A DNA stretch of 64,000 nt from Botryobacter ruber (GTDB taxonomy: Bacteria; Bacteroidota; Bacteroidia; Cytophagales; Hymenobacteraceae). The translations under genes were made by a program, and so were the position numbers. The first letter of the stretch is position 1. Every line of letters begins with the position of its first letter. The DNA is taken from the NCBI RefSeq assembly GCF_003347595.2, contig NZ_QCZK02000038.1, positions 1-64,000 of the forward strand, in the 5' to 3' direction. Below, piece after piece: positions 35,711 to 44,621 of this stretch. Under the pieces are notes generated by a model. It worked only from the letters and a program-made list of their open reading frames with translations. It was not told the origin of the DNA and did no database searches.

Positions 35711-36322
35711 CTATTGCTGCAGTTTTTTCCGGAGCTCCACAAAGGTGTTGTAGGGACCAACGGTGGCGATGGAGTTGACAAGCCAGGGAGGCAGCGAGCC
35801 GCCGGGGTTTACCCGGAAGGTATACACCACTTTTAGTTCTTTATCCGCAACAGGCGTTATGTCCCAGTTGGCTGTAGCAAACGGAATCCGGACGAGGTCG
35901 TCTTTTTTGGGAATATGGTCGGGGATGGCTTTGGACTGAATCACAGTTTTGCCGGACTTCGGGTCTTTCTGAACCGTGATGTGATTGACCAGGTCACGGT
36001 CGCTGAAGGGCCAGGGCAGATCTACCTCGTTGTAATAAATGATGGAAGTGTTGTTGATCTTTTTGAGCACATACGAATCTTTGATGCCGTACACCCAGTC
36101 CTGGTAACTGTCAACATCCATCACCGCAGCCACTAATTCCCGGGTCGTACCCGGAAGTACGGTAACAATTTTTATTTCCTTAAACTGCGCGTCCTCCTGT
36201 TTGCGGGTGTACACTTCGATGCCGTTCTCGTTGCGCTTCAATTCCCACTCATCCTGTGCCTGCACCTGAAAACCTGCCAGGAACACGAGCCAGAAGAGTA
36301 GTAACCGGGGTGTCATGATCAT
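35711..36322 (-). CDS. Secreted START-domain protein
   Basis: A 203-residue exported protein: signal MTPRLLLFWLVFLAGFQVQA, then a START/SRPBCC lipid-binding-type domain (WELKRNENGIEVYTRKQ, DVDSYQDWVYGIKDSYVL, VDLPWPFSDRDLVNH, RVNPGGSLPPWLVNS). Similar proteins are common in bacteria and may carry lipids or polyketides in the periplasm; the ligand is unknown. ATGs at 36322 and 36316 are both possible, and the further upstream TTG is unlikely. Confidence 0.82.
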   Translation of the reverse strand: MIMTPRLLLFWLVFLAGFQVQAQDEWELKRNENGIEVYTRKQEDAQFKEIKIVTVLPGTTRELVAAVMDVDSYQDWVYGIKDSYVLKKINNTSIIYYNEVDLPWPFSDRDLVNHITVQKDPKSGKTVIQSKAIPDHIPKKDDLVRIPFATANWDITPVADKELKVVYTFRVNPGGSLPPWLVNSIATVGPYNTFVELRKKLQQ

Positions 36323-36691
36323 ATTATTCGTTTTGTTGGATACCAATTGTATACGTACACGGGCTTCTGCCGCTGCGTCGGGAGCTGTAATGAATGCATT
36401 TTACGGAAATGTTACAAGCCACAGCTGTGAAAAAAAGGACCAGCAGGAGCAGAAATTACTCAAATCCGTGCCTGGCTAAGCAGCAGAGGCTGTGGTGGCT
36501 GCTGCAGCAGAACTTTGGGAGCAGTAGCACACCGGGTGTTGCTGTTTTTTTTTTTTGCTGTTCAAGAAACCTCAGCATAAAAAAAATCACCTCCCTAAAT
36601 CCGATAGGGCAACCGGCACCGTAGGTCTCGCAATGCTGCGGTTTTTTTATAAAGCTGTAGCAGGTTTTTAAACATCAAACCTCTTAAAATT
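36323..36691. other. Non-coding gap with a repeat copy and homopolymer
   Basis: No gene. It holds dispersed repeat copy 13, a poly-T tract at about 36543-36556 and another T-run near 36643. Confidence 0.6.
36478..36512 (+). repeat. Dispersed GC-rich repeat, copy 13 (plus orientation)
   Basis: AAGCAGCAGA then GGCTGTGGTGGCTG then CTGCAGCAGAA. Confidence 0.7.
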
Positions 36692-37402
36692 ATGGAAAAA
36701 CCGATCAAAAAAACGGAGCCGCAGGAAGCTGGTGTGGCCCGGGTGCTGACCGCCCCGATGCAGCGCAGGTTATTTATGCGATATGCCGGCGCCACCGCCG
36801 CCGCCACTACACTGTTGCTGACGACAGCATCCTGCGACGACGATGATAATAACATGACAGACCCGCAGACTGTCGACCTGGGCTCCGGCGATATTGGTGT
36901 GCTGAATTATGCCTATGCCCTGGAGCAACTGGAAGCCGCTTTTTACACGGAAGTAGTAGCCCGGTCGCTGGGTTTGTTTAACGCAACCGAGCAGCAGATT
37001 ATGCAGGACCTGAAAGGCCACGAAGGAATTCACCGCGATTTCCTGAAAGCGGCGCTCGGCTCTTCTGCCATCCCGAACCTGGAAGTAAATTTCTCCTCCA
37101 TTAATTTCACCGATAAAAACAGCGTGCTTTCCACGGCCATGACTTTCGAAGACTTAGGCGTGGCCGCTTACAACGGAGCCGGAAAGTTGCTGGAAAATGC
37201 CGGTTTCCTGACCCTGGCCGGTAAAATCGTATCCGTGGAAGCCCGTCATGCGGCAGTTATCCGCGACCTAATTTCCAACGGCACCTTCTCCGATTCGGCA
37301 AACAACATGGGCCTCGACCCCGCCATGTCGCCGACAGATGTACTGCAGGCAGCTTCTGCCTTTATCACCACAAAAGTATCTGCCAACAATTTACCTAAAT
37401 AA
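36692..37402 (+). CDS. Ferritin-like domain protein with exported N terminus (1)
   Basis: A 236-residue protein. The N terminus is QRRLFMRYAGATAAATTLLL followed by TTASCDDDD, a twin-Arg-like start and a lipobox Cys, so it is probably an exported lipoprotein. The rest is a four-helix ferritin-like domain with Glu and His ligands in ALEQLEAAFYTEV, LKGHEGIHRDFL, MTFEDLGVAAYNGA and VSVEARHAAVIRDL. It belongs to the family of desiccation-related PCC13-62-like proteins. It is followed 14 bp later by a second such gene; a metal or oxidative-stress role is inferred. Confidence 0.83.
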   Translation: MEKPIKKTEPQEAGVARVLTAPMQRRLFMRYAGATAAATTLLLTTASCDDDDNNMTDPQTVDLGSGDIGVLNYAYALEQLEAAFYTEVVARSLGLFNATEQQIMQDLKGHEGIHRDFLKAALGSSAIPNLEVNFSSINFTDKNSVLSTAMTFEDLGVAAYNGAGKLLENAGFLTLAGKIVSVEARHAAVIRDLISNGTFSDSANNMGLDPAMSPTDVLQAASAFITTKVSANNLPK

Positions 37403-37416
37403 GGAGGAGCAAGACG

Positions 37417-38217
37417 ATGAACATTTTCAAAATAATTCAGGATATAGAAAAATTTGACCCGGAAGTACACAATCGCCTGGACTCCCGCCGCAGTGCCTTT
37501 AAAAACATGGGAAGCTTTGGCAAAAAAGCCGCTTTGTCGACCATACCGGTTGCACTCGCCTCTGTGTTTCAGAAAGCATACGGCCAAAGCACCACTTCTA
37601 TTGTAGAAGTACTCAACTTTGCCCTGAAGCTGGAGTACCTGGAGCGAAACTTTTACACACAAGGGCTGGCACAGCCGGCGTTAATCGTAGATTCGGCTGC
37701 CAGAGCAGCCATCCAGAAAATACAGGCGCACGAGGCAGCGCACGTGGAATTGCTGCGCACCACCATCCAGAGCCTCAATGCCACCCCGATTGCAGAACCA
37801 ACCTTTAACTTCGGCAAAAACTTTCCCGACTGGAACCTTAATTACCAGACGTACCTGACGCTGGCCCAGGCGTTTGAAGATACCGGCGTGCGGGCCTACA
37901 AAGGCCAGGCAGGCAATGTGATGAGCAACGATACCGTGCTGACGGCAGCGCTGCAGATTCATTCGGTGGAGGCGCGCCATGCGGCCCATATCCGGAGGAT
38001 GCGGGGCGCCAAAGGCTGGATAGAAGGCAACGGCGATAACAGCAATGTGCCCTCTGCTGCGCAGCCGGTGTATGCCGGCGAGGGCAATGTGACACAAGGC
38101 TCTGTGAACGATGTAAAAACCCTGGGATCAGGCTACAGTGCCGCCATTGCCACAGGGGCTTTCGATGAACCCTTAACCAAAGAGCAGGTAGCTGCCATTG
38201 TCTCGCTCTTTGAATAG
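37417..38217 (+). CDS. Ferritin-like domain protein with exported N terminus (2)
   Basis: A 266-residue paralogue of the upstream gene: leader with FGKKAALSTIPVALASVFQ, then ALKLEYLERNFYTQGL, IQAHEAAHVELLRTT, AQAFEDTGVRAYKGQ and HSVEARHAAHIRRM as helix ligands. It has no lipobox Cys. A clear Shine-Dalgarno (AAGGAGG, 37401-37407) precedes the ATG, uncommon in Bacteroidota. It is the last gene of the pair, with a terminator after it and a sigma/anti-sigma unit next. Confidence 0.83.
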   Translation: MNIFKIIQDIEKFDPEVHNRLDSRRSAFKNMGSFGKKAALSTIPVALASVFQKAYGQSTTSIVEVLNFALKLEYLERNFYTQGLAQPALIVDSAARAAIQKIQAHEAAHVELLRTTIQSLNATPIAEPTFNFGKNFPDWNLNYQTYLTLAQAFEDTGVRAYKGQAGNVMSNDTVLTAALQIHSVEARHAAHIRRMRGAKGWIEGNGDNSNVPSAAQPVYAGEGNVTQGSVNDVKTLGSGYSAAIATGAFDEPLTKEQVAAIVSLFE

Positions 38218-38242
38218 TACTTACTATTTTGTTTCCCTCTCC

Positions 38243-38275
38243 AGAACGAGCTGCTATTGGCAGCTCGTTCTGTTT
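38243..38275 (+). terminator. Terminator of the ferritin-like gene pair
   Basis: A perfect 12-bp stem, AGAACGAGCTGC (38243-38254) with its complement (38260-38271), loop TATTG, then GTTTATAT. Confidence 0.75.
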
Positions 38276-38439
38276 ATATCTTTTACCGGCACGAGATGCC
38301 TGTTCCCTCTGTACATTATTTTATTTTTTTAGCTAAATTGCCTGCAAACATAACCTTCTTCATGAAAATCTGTTTCAGTTTAAAGTTTTGATAAATAGTT
38401 GTAACTGTTAACAGGCCGTGGCCCAAATAGGTAACTCCG

Positions 38440-38994
38440 TTGTTTAAGCCTTCTAAAGAAAAGCCCAGTGAAGAAGTTCTGGTGGAGCGTTTGCGTGCCC
38501 GGGACGAAGCAGCCATGTCGGTGCTCTACGACATGTACAGTCCTGCATTATATGGTGTGATTACCCACATTGTAAAATCGGAGGAAGTGGCGGAGGATGT
38601 GCTGCAGGAAGCCTTTATTAAAATATGGAGTTCCTTTGACAGTTACGACGAACATAAAGGCAGGCTGTTTACCTGGATGATCAATGTTTGCAGGAACCTG
38701 GCCATCGATAAAATCCGCACCAAAGCCTACCGCGTAAGTAATACAGCAGAAGATCTGGCGACAGGTGCCCGCACCGTGACGGCGCCGGAATCCTTTAACC
38801 CGGAGCATATCGGAATCAGGGAGATGGTGGATGCGCTGCAACCCGAGCAGCAGCAAATAATTGACCTGATGTACTTTGAAGGACTGACACAAAGCGAAAT
38901 TGCCGAGGCGTACCAGATTCCGCTGGGTACTGTTAAAACCAGGGCGCGTAGTGCCGTAAAATATTTAGCAAAACTTTTTAAAGGTCGTGCATAA
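38440..38994 (+). CDS. ECF RNA polymerase sigma factor
   Basis: A 184-residue ECF sigma factor, probably SigK-like given its partner. Region 2: AEDVLQEAFIKIWSSFDSY and LFTWMINVCRNLAIDKIRT. Region 4: LTQSEIAEAYQIPLGTVKTR. The only start that keeps region 1.2/2 intact is a TTG at 38440; the next ATG is 25 codons in. Its end overlaps the anti-sigma gene by 8 nt. The target genes may include the ferritin-like pair just upstream (inference). Confidence 0.9.
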   Translation: MFKPSKEKPSEEVLVERLRARDEAAMSVLYDMYSPALYGVITHIVKSEEVAEDVLQEAFIKIWSSFDSYDEHKGRLFTWMINVCRNLAIDKIRTKAYRVSNTAEDLATGARTVTAPESFNPEHIGIREMVDALQPEQQQIIDLMYFEGLTQSEIAEAYQIPLGTVKTRARSAVKYLAKLFKGRA

Positions 38995-39820
38995 CCACGA
39001 ATATATAGCATCAGGAGTGCTGGAACTTTATGCAGCCGGTGGACTGACGCAGGAAGAGCGGGCAGCAGTAGAAGAACGTGCAGCCGCATCACCGGAAATC
39101 AGGGCTGCCCTCGACGAGGCGTGTGCTGCCATGGAAGCCTATGCCCGTCAGTATGCCAGGTCTCCAAGGCCCGAACTGAAAGACAGGATTTTAGCACAGC
39201 TCCATACCACACCAGCTCCCACACCTCCCGTTCCGGATGAACCGGATAACCAGTATGTGATGCCCATGCCTGTTGCCTCCGAAGGTTCGGCTTACCGCTG
39301 GATGTTTGCGGCCAGCATTACCTTATTCCTGCTTTCGGGGCTGCTGAGTCTGCACTTCTACAACAAATGGCAGCAGGCCGAGGAGCGGCTGAACCAGCTG
39401 GCTGCATCCGAACAACTTCTGGCAGCAAAGGCAGAAACCGCCTCGTTGCGTTTAGCGCAACAGGAAACCGCCCTGGACCTGTACCGGAACCCGGATGTGA
39501 AGCGCGTAACGCTGGCAGGCGTGGAAGCGCACCCGGATGCTCAGCTCACCATCTTCTGGAACCCCGCCAGCAGCCAGGTTTTTGTAGACCAGGTAACCTT
39601 GCCTGCCGCGCCTGCCGGCAAAGCCTATCAACTCTGGGCGCTGGATAACGGCAAGCCCATAGATGCCGGCCTGCTTGCAGAAACCAAGCGGCCGCTTACG
39701 CTGCAGCAGATGAAAAACATCCGGTCGGCCCAGGCCTTTGCTGTTACCCTCGAACCGGCAGGAGGAAGCGTAAACCCTACGCTGGAGCAGCTGGTGGTGA
39801 TGGGAGAGGTGGAGTCGTAA
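38987..39820 (+). CDS. Membrane anti-sigma factor with RskA C-terminal domain
   Basis: A 277-residue anti-sigma factor: an N-terminal helical sigma-binding region (ASGVLELYAAGGLTQEE), a single membrane helix (WMFAASITLFLLSGLLSLHF) near residues 105-125, a coiled-coil stretch, and an extracytoplasmic RskA-type domain (LTIFWNPASSQVFVDQVTLP, YQLWALDNGKPIDAG, FAVTLEPAGG). The start is GTG 38987, inside the sigma gene, so the two are translationally coupled. It would hold the sigma factor until an envelope signal releases it. Confidence 0.88.
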   Translation: MHNHEYIASGVLELYAAGGLTQEERAAVEERAAASPEIRAALDEACAAMEAYARQYARSPRPELKDRILAQLHTTPAPTPPVPDEPDNQYVMPMPVASEGSAYRWMFAASITLFLLSGLLSLHFYNKWQQAEERLNQLAASEQLLAAKAETASLRLAQQETALDLYRNPDVKRVTLAGVEAHPDAQLTIFWNPASSQVFVDQVTLPAAPAGKAYQLWALDNGKPIDAGLLAETKRPLTLQQMKNIRSAQAFAVTLEPAGGSVNPTLEQLVVMGEVES

Positions 39821-39850
39821 CGCTGAACCAGCTGCAGCTTTACAACGGTA

Positions 39851-39883
39851 GGAGCAGTGGCTGTGGTGGCAGCTGCAGCAGAA
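39851..39883 (+). repeat. Dispersed GC-rich repeat, copy 14 (plus orientation)
   Basis: GGAGCAGT then GGCTGTGGTGGCAG then CTGCAGCAGAA. Inverted partner at 40045-40079. The 431-bp gap between the anti-sigma gene and ffh holds no other gene; between the copies is AT-rich sequence (CCACAGATTTAGCGG) like that near 61.2 kb. Confidence 0.75.
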
Positions 39884-40044
39884 TTATCTGAACCACAGAT
39901 TTAGCGGATTTAAGGATGACACTGATTTTTTAAGCAAGACTTACCTGCTCCACACTTACTTTCTTAAACAGATAATTTTCACCTCACTCCAGTCCTTTTT
40001 CCTCCAATAGCATGGGCTAAACAGGCTAATATTGTTGGAAAAAA

Positions 40045-40079
40045 TTTGCTGCAGCTGCCACCACAGCCACTGCTGTACC
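40045..40079 (-). repeat. Dispersed GC-rich repeat, copy 15 (minus orientation)
   Basis: TTTGCTGCAG then CTGCCACCACAGCC then ACTGCTGTACC. Inverted partner of copy 14. Confidence 0.75.
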
Positions 40080-40222
40080 TTGATAGAAGACGGTGTAGCA
40101 GGGACGATGGGTGATTTCCGGTTACAGACAAAAACGTGTTAAACTCTGGCGCCTGTTCGGGCGTTAAAAAGGTATAGTTTAAATCTTAGGGAAAACCCGT
40201 TTAAACTAAACCGAAAAATCCC

Positions 40223-40230
40223 TATTTTTG
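40223..40230 (+). promoter_or_regulatory. -7 element of the ffh promoter
   Basis: TATTTTTG matches TAnnTTTG, 21 bp before the ffh ATG; the -33 position reads GTTTAA. Confidence 0.5.
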
Positions 40231-40251
40231 TAGGTAAATCCAGAAAAAGAG

Positions 40252-41586
40252 ATGTTTGATAATTTAAGTAACAAGTTAGACCGCGCCTTTAAAACGCTGA
40301 AAGGCCAGGGAAGCATTACCGAGATAAACGTAGCGCAAACCATCAAAGAGGTACGCCGTGCCCTCGTGGATGCCGACGTAAACTATAAAGTTGCCAAAAC
40401 GGTTACCGATAAAATCAAAGACGAGGCCATGGGCCGCGATGTGCTTATTGCCGTGTCGCCCGGGCAGCTGATGGTGAAGATCGTGTACGAGGAGCTGACG
40501 CAGCTGATGGGGGGCGAGAAGCAGGACATCAACATCAAAGGCGATCCGGCGGTTATCCTGATTGCCGGTCTGCAGGGTTCCGGTAAAACCACCTTTACGG
40601 GCAAGCTGGCCAACTACCTTAAAAAGCAGAACCGCAACGTGCTGGTAGCTGCCTGCGACGTGTACCGCCCCGCGGCGATTAACCAGCTGCAGGTGCTGGC
40701 GGGGCAGGTAGGCGTAGAGGCATACACCGAGCTGGAGAACAAGAATCCGGTTCAGATTGCCCTCAATGCCATCGAGCACGCCAAAAAAACAAACAAGAAA
40801 GTAGTCATCATCGATACCGCCGGTCGTCTGGCCGTGGACGAGGCGATGATGAAAGAGATAGCCGAAATTAAACGTGCCGTGAAGCCGACCGAAACCCTGT
40901 TCGTGGTTGACTCCATGACAGGTCAGGATGCGGTAAACACTGCCAAAACCTTCAACGACCGCATCGATTTCGACGGTGTGGTGCTCACCAAACTCGACGG
41001 TGACTCGCGTGGTGGTGCAGCTCTTTCTATCCGGGCCGTGGTAGAGAAGCCGATCAAGTTTATCTCGACCGGCGAGAAAATGGAAGCGCTCGACTTGTTC
41101 TACCCTGACCGTATGGCGCAACGTATCCTGGGCATGGGCGACGTGATCTCGCTTGTAGAGCGTGCCCAGCAGGCATTCGACGAGGACGAGGCCAAGCGCA
41201 TCAACAAAAAGATCCGCAAAAACCAGTTCAACTTCGACGACTTCCTTACGCAGCTGGAGCAGATCAAGAAGATGGGCGACATTAAGGACCTGGTGGGCAT
41301 GATTCCGGGTGTAGGCAAGGCCCTGAAAGATGTGGAGATCGACGAGAATGCTTTCAAGCCGATCGAAGCCATCATCCGGTCTATGACGCCGTATGAGCGC
41401 GAAAACCCGGACGTGATCTCCGGAAGCCGTCGTAACCGCATTGCCAAAGGCAGCGGCACCGACATTACACAGGTAAACAACCTGATGAAGCAGTTCAACG
41501 ACATGCGCAAAATGATGCGCTCCATGAACAAAATGGCCGGCAAACGCGGCGGCCTGGGCAACTTAGCCAAAATGATGGGCAAGTAA
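40252..41586 (+). CDS. ffh: Signal recognition particle protein Ffh
   Basis: SRP54 GTPase that binds the SRP RNA (gene at 9831-9921) and signal sequences, and docks to FtsY. It has 444 residues: an N domain, G domain with GLQGSGKTTFTGKLA (P-loop), ACDVYRPAAI, DTAGRL and TKLDGDSRGGAAL, and a Met-rich M domain with the RNA-binding helix MTPYERENPDVISGSRR and a tail of MRKMMRSMNKMAGK. Full length, single gene, with its own promoter and a strong terminator. Confidence 0.97.
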   Translation: MFDNLSNKLDRAFKTLKGQGSITEINVAQTIKEVRRALVDADVNYKVAKTVTDKIKDEAMGRDVLIAVSPGQLMVKIVYEELTQLMGGEKQDINIKGDPAVILIAGLQGSGKTTFTGKLANYLKKQNRNVLVAACDVYRPAAINQLQVLAGQVGVEAYTELENKNPVQIALNAIEHAKKTNKKVVIIDTAGRLAVDEAMMKEIAEIKRAVKPTETLFVVDSMTGQDAVNTAKTFNDRIDFDGVVLTKLDGDSRGGAALSIRAVVEKPIKFISTGEKMEALDLFYPDRMAQRILGMGDVISLVERAQQAFDEDEAKRINKKIRKNQFNFDDFLTQLEQIKKMGDIKDLVGMIPGVGKALKDVEIDENAFKPIEAIIRSMTPYERENPDVISGSRRNRIAKGSGTDITQVNNLMKQFNDMRKMMRSMNKMAGKRGGLGNLAKMMGK

Positions 41587-41597
41587 ACGATGCCAGA

Positions 41598-41655
41598 AGC
41601 ACAAAATCAAAAGGGGCTGTACTTACGAAAGTACAGCCCCTTTTGATTTTGTGCT
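41598..41655. terminator. Two-way terminator between ffh and the hybrid kinase gene
   Basis: A perfect 27-bp stem (41598-41624 with 41629-41655) closes on an ACGA loop. A-rich on one side and T-rich on the other, it can end transcription from both convergent genes. Confidence 0.85.
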
Positions 41656-41668
41656 GAACGCCAGGAAA

Positions 41669-43678
41669 TTATTTGGAATGTGCCCGGTACTCGTTGGTGA
41701 GACGAACGATGTTCTCGTGCAGCTCTTCGGGCTCAAAAGGTTTGGACAGGTAGCCATCGGCCCCGGTGGCCAGGCATTCTTCCACCTCGGCGGAGGAGGC
41801 GTGTGCCGTCAGGGCAATAATCGGAATTTTGGCATAATGCGCCCCGGACTGACGAATTTTCATGATCGCCTCATAACCATCCATTTCAGGCATCTGCATA
41901 TCCATTAATACCAGGTCGTACTTGTTCTGCTTTAGTTTTGCCAAAGCCTCTTTGCCATTTCCTACCGTATCGGTAATACAGCCCCACTCTTCCAGCACGG
42001 TATTTACCAGCAACTGGTTTATTTCATTATCTTCTGCTAACAAAATGCGCATCTGCCCGAAAGGCTGATCCTGTGGCAGCGCTTGCTGATTTGTTTCTTT
42101 TTCGTCGTTATCCATGAGATTATACATTTTAAAGGGTAAAGAAAAGGTAAAGGTGCTGCCGTCGTTGGGTTTGCTTTTTACGCTGATCTGTCCGCCCTGT
42201 AACTCTACAAGGCTTTTGGTAATGGAAAGTCCGAGGCCGGTGCCCCCGTATTTCCGGGTAATATCTTTGCTGCCCTGGTTAAAGCTTTCGAAAATTGCCT
42301 GCTGGTTCTCGGGCGGAATGCCAATACCGGTGTCGGTTACCTGAAACTCGAGCCACACCTCCGGGCCGGAGCTGGAAAATACGTTGGCAGACAACCCGAT
42401 GGTACCATTCTCGGTGAACTTGGCCGCGTTGCCGATCAGGTTCAGTAAAATCTGCCTTAACCGGAGCGAATCGCCCTGCAGCAACGCAGGTACATCCGGC
42501 GCTATGGCAACCGTAAGCCTGTTGCCGCGCGACCGGACTTCGGCTTCCATCAGGTCTGTCATTTCCTGGATAAGCTCGTGCAGGTTAAACGAAATACGCT
42601 CAAAGGTTATTTTTCGGGCTGCAATCTTGGCAACATCGAGCAAATCGTTTACAATCTGCATCAGGTTGGTCGAAGAACTCTGAATCGCGTTCAGGTACCG
42701 TTTCTGCTCCTGGTCAAGCTTTGTATGCTGCAGTACCTTGCTCAGGCCCACAATGCCATTCAGGGGGGTACGGATTTCGTGACTGATGTTGGCCACAAAC
42801 TGCTCTTTTACTTTCAGGGCCTCCTCGGCCAGTTCCTTTGCCTGGGTAAGTTTCCGTTCAAAATTAACCTGGTCGGTAACCTCATACGCAAAGCCCGTTA
42901 TGCCGGTAATCTGCCCCTGCTTGTCGCGTACCGGCACATAACAGGCTTTAAAGTGGATGCCATTCGTTTCGGCTACCGACTGTACCTGTTCGCCTGCTAA
43001 CGCTTTCTCGAAACGGGAAACAATGGGCGGGTAAGCCTGAAACACATCCGCATAATACCGGCCAACGGCCTTTGTGGTATCAATTCCCAATTGTGCGAAT
43101 GCATCGCCGTTCAGGTACATGATGGTGCCGGCGCTGTCGCAACTCCAGACATTTGTCGGTGAGTTCGTTACTACAAAGTCCAGCTGGTACTGCAGGGCTT
43201 TAAACTGCTCTTCCCAATGCTGCCGTTGCAGTTCGGCCTGGTGCAGGCGAACCACATTGGTCAGGCTGTGGTACACTCTTTCGGGAGTAAGCTGGTTCCG
43301 GAAAATATAATCGGAAGCGCCATGCCGCAGGGCTTTTACCGCCAGCTGCTCGGCATCGGGAGCGGTAATGACGACGACAGGTACAGCTGTTTTCAGAAGG
43401 TTCAGTTGGCTCAGAAACGAAAACCCACCCGGTTCGGGTATCCGCAGGTCAAGCAGAATGCAGTCGAACGGACGTTCCCGGAGCAGGTGCAGCCCTTCCG
43501 AAACAGTGGCAGCTGAAGTCAGGCGTAGCCCGCCTTTCCACGAATTGAAGGAGAGCCGTAGCACAAATTCGTCTGCTGCATTGTCTAACAGCAAAACACG
43601 TAGCTGCCTGTTCAGGTAATTTTCCGGTTCTGCAGGCGCCGGCCCGGGGGTTAGGGTGTTGTCTATGGAAAGGGACAT
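41669..43678 (-). CDS. Soluble hybrid histidine kinase (REC-PAS-HisKA-HATPase-REC)
   Basis: A 669-residue cytosolic kinase without membrane segments. The N-terminal receiver domain keeps the phospho-Asp (CILLDLRIPE) but reads LLLDNAADE where two acids are usual and DYIFRNQ where the conserved Lys should be. A PAS domain follows (NSPTNVWSCDSAGTIMYLNG), then the H-box NISHEIRTPLNGIVG, N-box LNLIGNAAKFTENG, DTGIGIP, GGTGLGLSI, and an intact C-terminal receiver (ILLAEDNEINQ, LVLMDMQMPEMDG, GYLSKPF). ATG 43678 preferred. Targets unknown. Confidence 0.9.
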   Translation of the reverse strand: MSLSIDNTLTPGPAPAEPENYLNRQLRVLLLDNAADEFVLRLSFNSWKGGLRLTSAATVSEGLHLLRERPFDCILLDLRIPEPGGFSFLSQLNLLKTAVPVVVITAPDAEQLAVKALRHGASDYIFRNQLTPERVYHSLTNVVRLHQAELQRQHWEEQFKALQYQLDFVVTNSPTNVWSCDSAGTIMYLNGDAFAQLGIDTTKAVGRYYADVFQAYPPIVSRFEKALAGEQVQSVAETNGIHFKACYVPVRDKQGQITGITGFAYEVTDQVNFERKLTQAKELAEEALKVKEQFVANISHEIRTPLNGIVGLSKVLQHTKLDQEQKRYLNAIQSSSTNLMQIVNDLLDVAKIAARKITFERISFNLHELIQEMTDLMEAEVRSRGNRLTVAIAPDVPALLQGDSLRLRQILLNLIGNAAKFTENGTIGLSANVFSSSGPEVWLEFQVTDTGIGIPPENQQAIFESFNQGSKDITRKYGGTGLGLSITKSLVELQGGQISVKSKPNDGSTFTFSLPFKMYNLMDNDEKETNQQALPQDQPFGQMRILLAEDNEINQLLVNTVLEEWGCITDTVGNGKEALAKLKQNKYDLVLMDMQMPEMDGYEAIMKIRQSGAHYAKIPIIALTAHASSAEVEECLATGADGYLSKPFEPEELHENIVRLTNEYRAHSK

Positions 43679-43853
43679 TGGCAAAGTTGCTCACTTCTTA
43701 TAGTAATGATACTCTACTTTGGTGCTACAAGTTTAAAAAATAATAACGGCAGAACAGGCCAAATACATATAACTAATGCTATATCAGTGGATTTCTTATA
43801 AATGAGCTAAAAAACATGCAGTGTTTGCCGGCAGCAGCCCTGGCTGGAAGCAT

Positions 43854-44330
43854 TTAGTACTCTTCACGGTCTGTTTTGGCCAGCCAGGCTTCAAATGCTG
43901 CCAGTGCTTCGTGGGGCAGCAGCTGTTCCATCGGTATTGTCCTTTCGGGCAACTCCTTGTTCAGTTCGTTATAAATAAACTGGTCGTCGAAGCCGGCCTG
44001 GGCGGCATCGGATTTGGTGTTGCCGTAGTACACCTTTTTGGGGCGGGCCCAGTAAATGGCGCCCAGGCACATGGGGCAGGGCTCGCAACTGGTGTAAAGC
44101 TCACAGTCGGTTAGCTGGTAAGTACCCAGCGCCTGGCAGGCTTTCCGGATGACATCTACCTCGGCGTGCGCGGTCGGGTCGTTGGAGGTGATGACATTGT
44201 TGTAGCCCCGTGCAATAATTTCGCCGTTCCGCACCACTACTGCCCCAAATGGTCCGCCAAAGCCGGCTTTCATTTTTTCGATCGAAAGCCGGATGGCCTC
44301 CCGCATAAACTCTTCCTTAGGCGTTGTCAT
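43854..44330 (-). CDS. guaD: Guanine deaminase
   Basis: Zinc deaminase converting guanine to xanthine in purine catabolism; 158 residues, the length of the short (Bacillus-type) GuaD. Motifs: FGGPFGAVVVRNGEII, NDPTAHAEVDVIRKAC (His ligand and catalytic Glu), TSCEPCPMCLGAIYWARP (two Cys ligands) and the C-terminal GFDDQFIYNEL that separates GuaD from tRNA or cytidine deaminases. The open frame reaches 44471, but ATG 44330 gives the expected N terminus. Confidence 0.92.
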   Translation of the reverse strand: MTTPKEEFMREAIRLSIEKMKAGFGGPFGAVVVRNGEIIARGYNNVITSNDPTAHAEVDVIRKACQALGTYQLTDCELYTSCEPCPMCLGAIYWARPKKVYYGNTKSDAAQAGFDDQFIYNELNKELPERTIPMEQLLPHEALAAFEAWLAKTDREEY

Positions 44331-44621
44331 AAGTTGTCGTAGTAAAACTGTTACTGGTAACCTGCTGCTCTTCCTCGTCCTCTTCAAGCTGAATTTAGGA
44401 GAAAAAAACATGTACTTCAAGTAGCAGACCGGATTCCTTTTACTTCTTTTTTGACGATGGGTTTCCAGCACCTGAACACTTTTTTATACCTGCTGCCGGC
44501 AACGCTGCCGGACCTGTCTGAGCGCTGTACAACCGGTTTTAAAGGCTGCCGTTTACCCGACACATCTTTCCGGTTTTCATTCCGTAACAACATATAGTTC
44601 TGTTAATATAATGTGCAAAGA
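44331..44621. other. Non-coding gap between divergent genes
   Basis: No gene or copy of the dispersed repeat. A short hairpin (CCGGCA/TGCCGG) lies near 44494-44509. Confidence 0.5.

Noticed and set aside
3806..44611. Shared word GTTCTGTTAATATAA near 3806 and 44597
   Set aside because: A 15-base match is expected by chance a few times among all pairs of positions in 64 kb, and the orientations to the genes differ.
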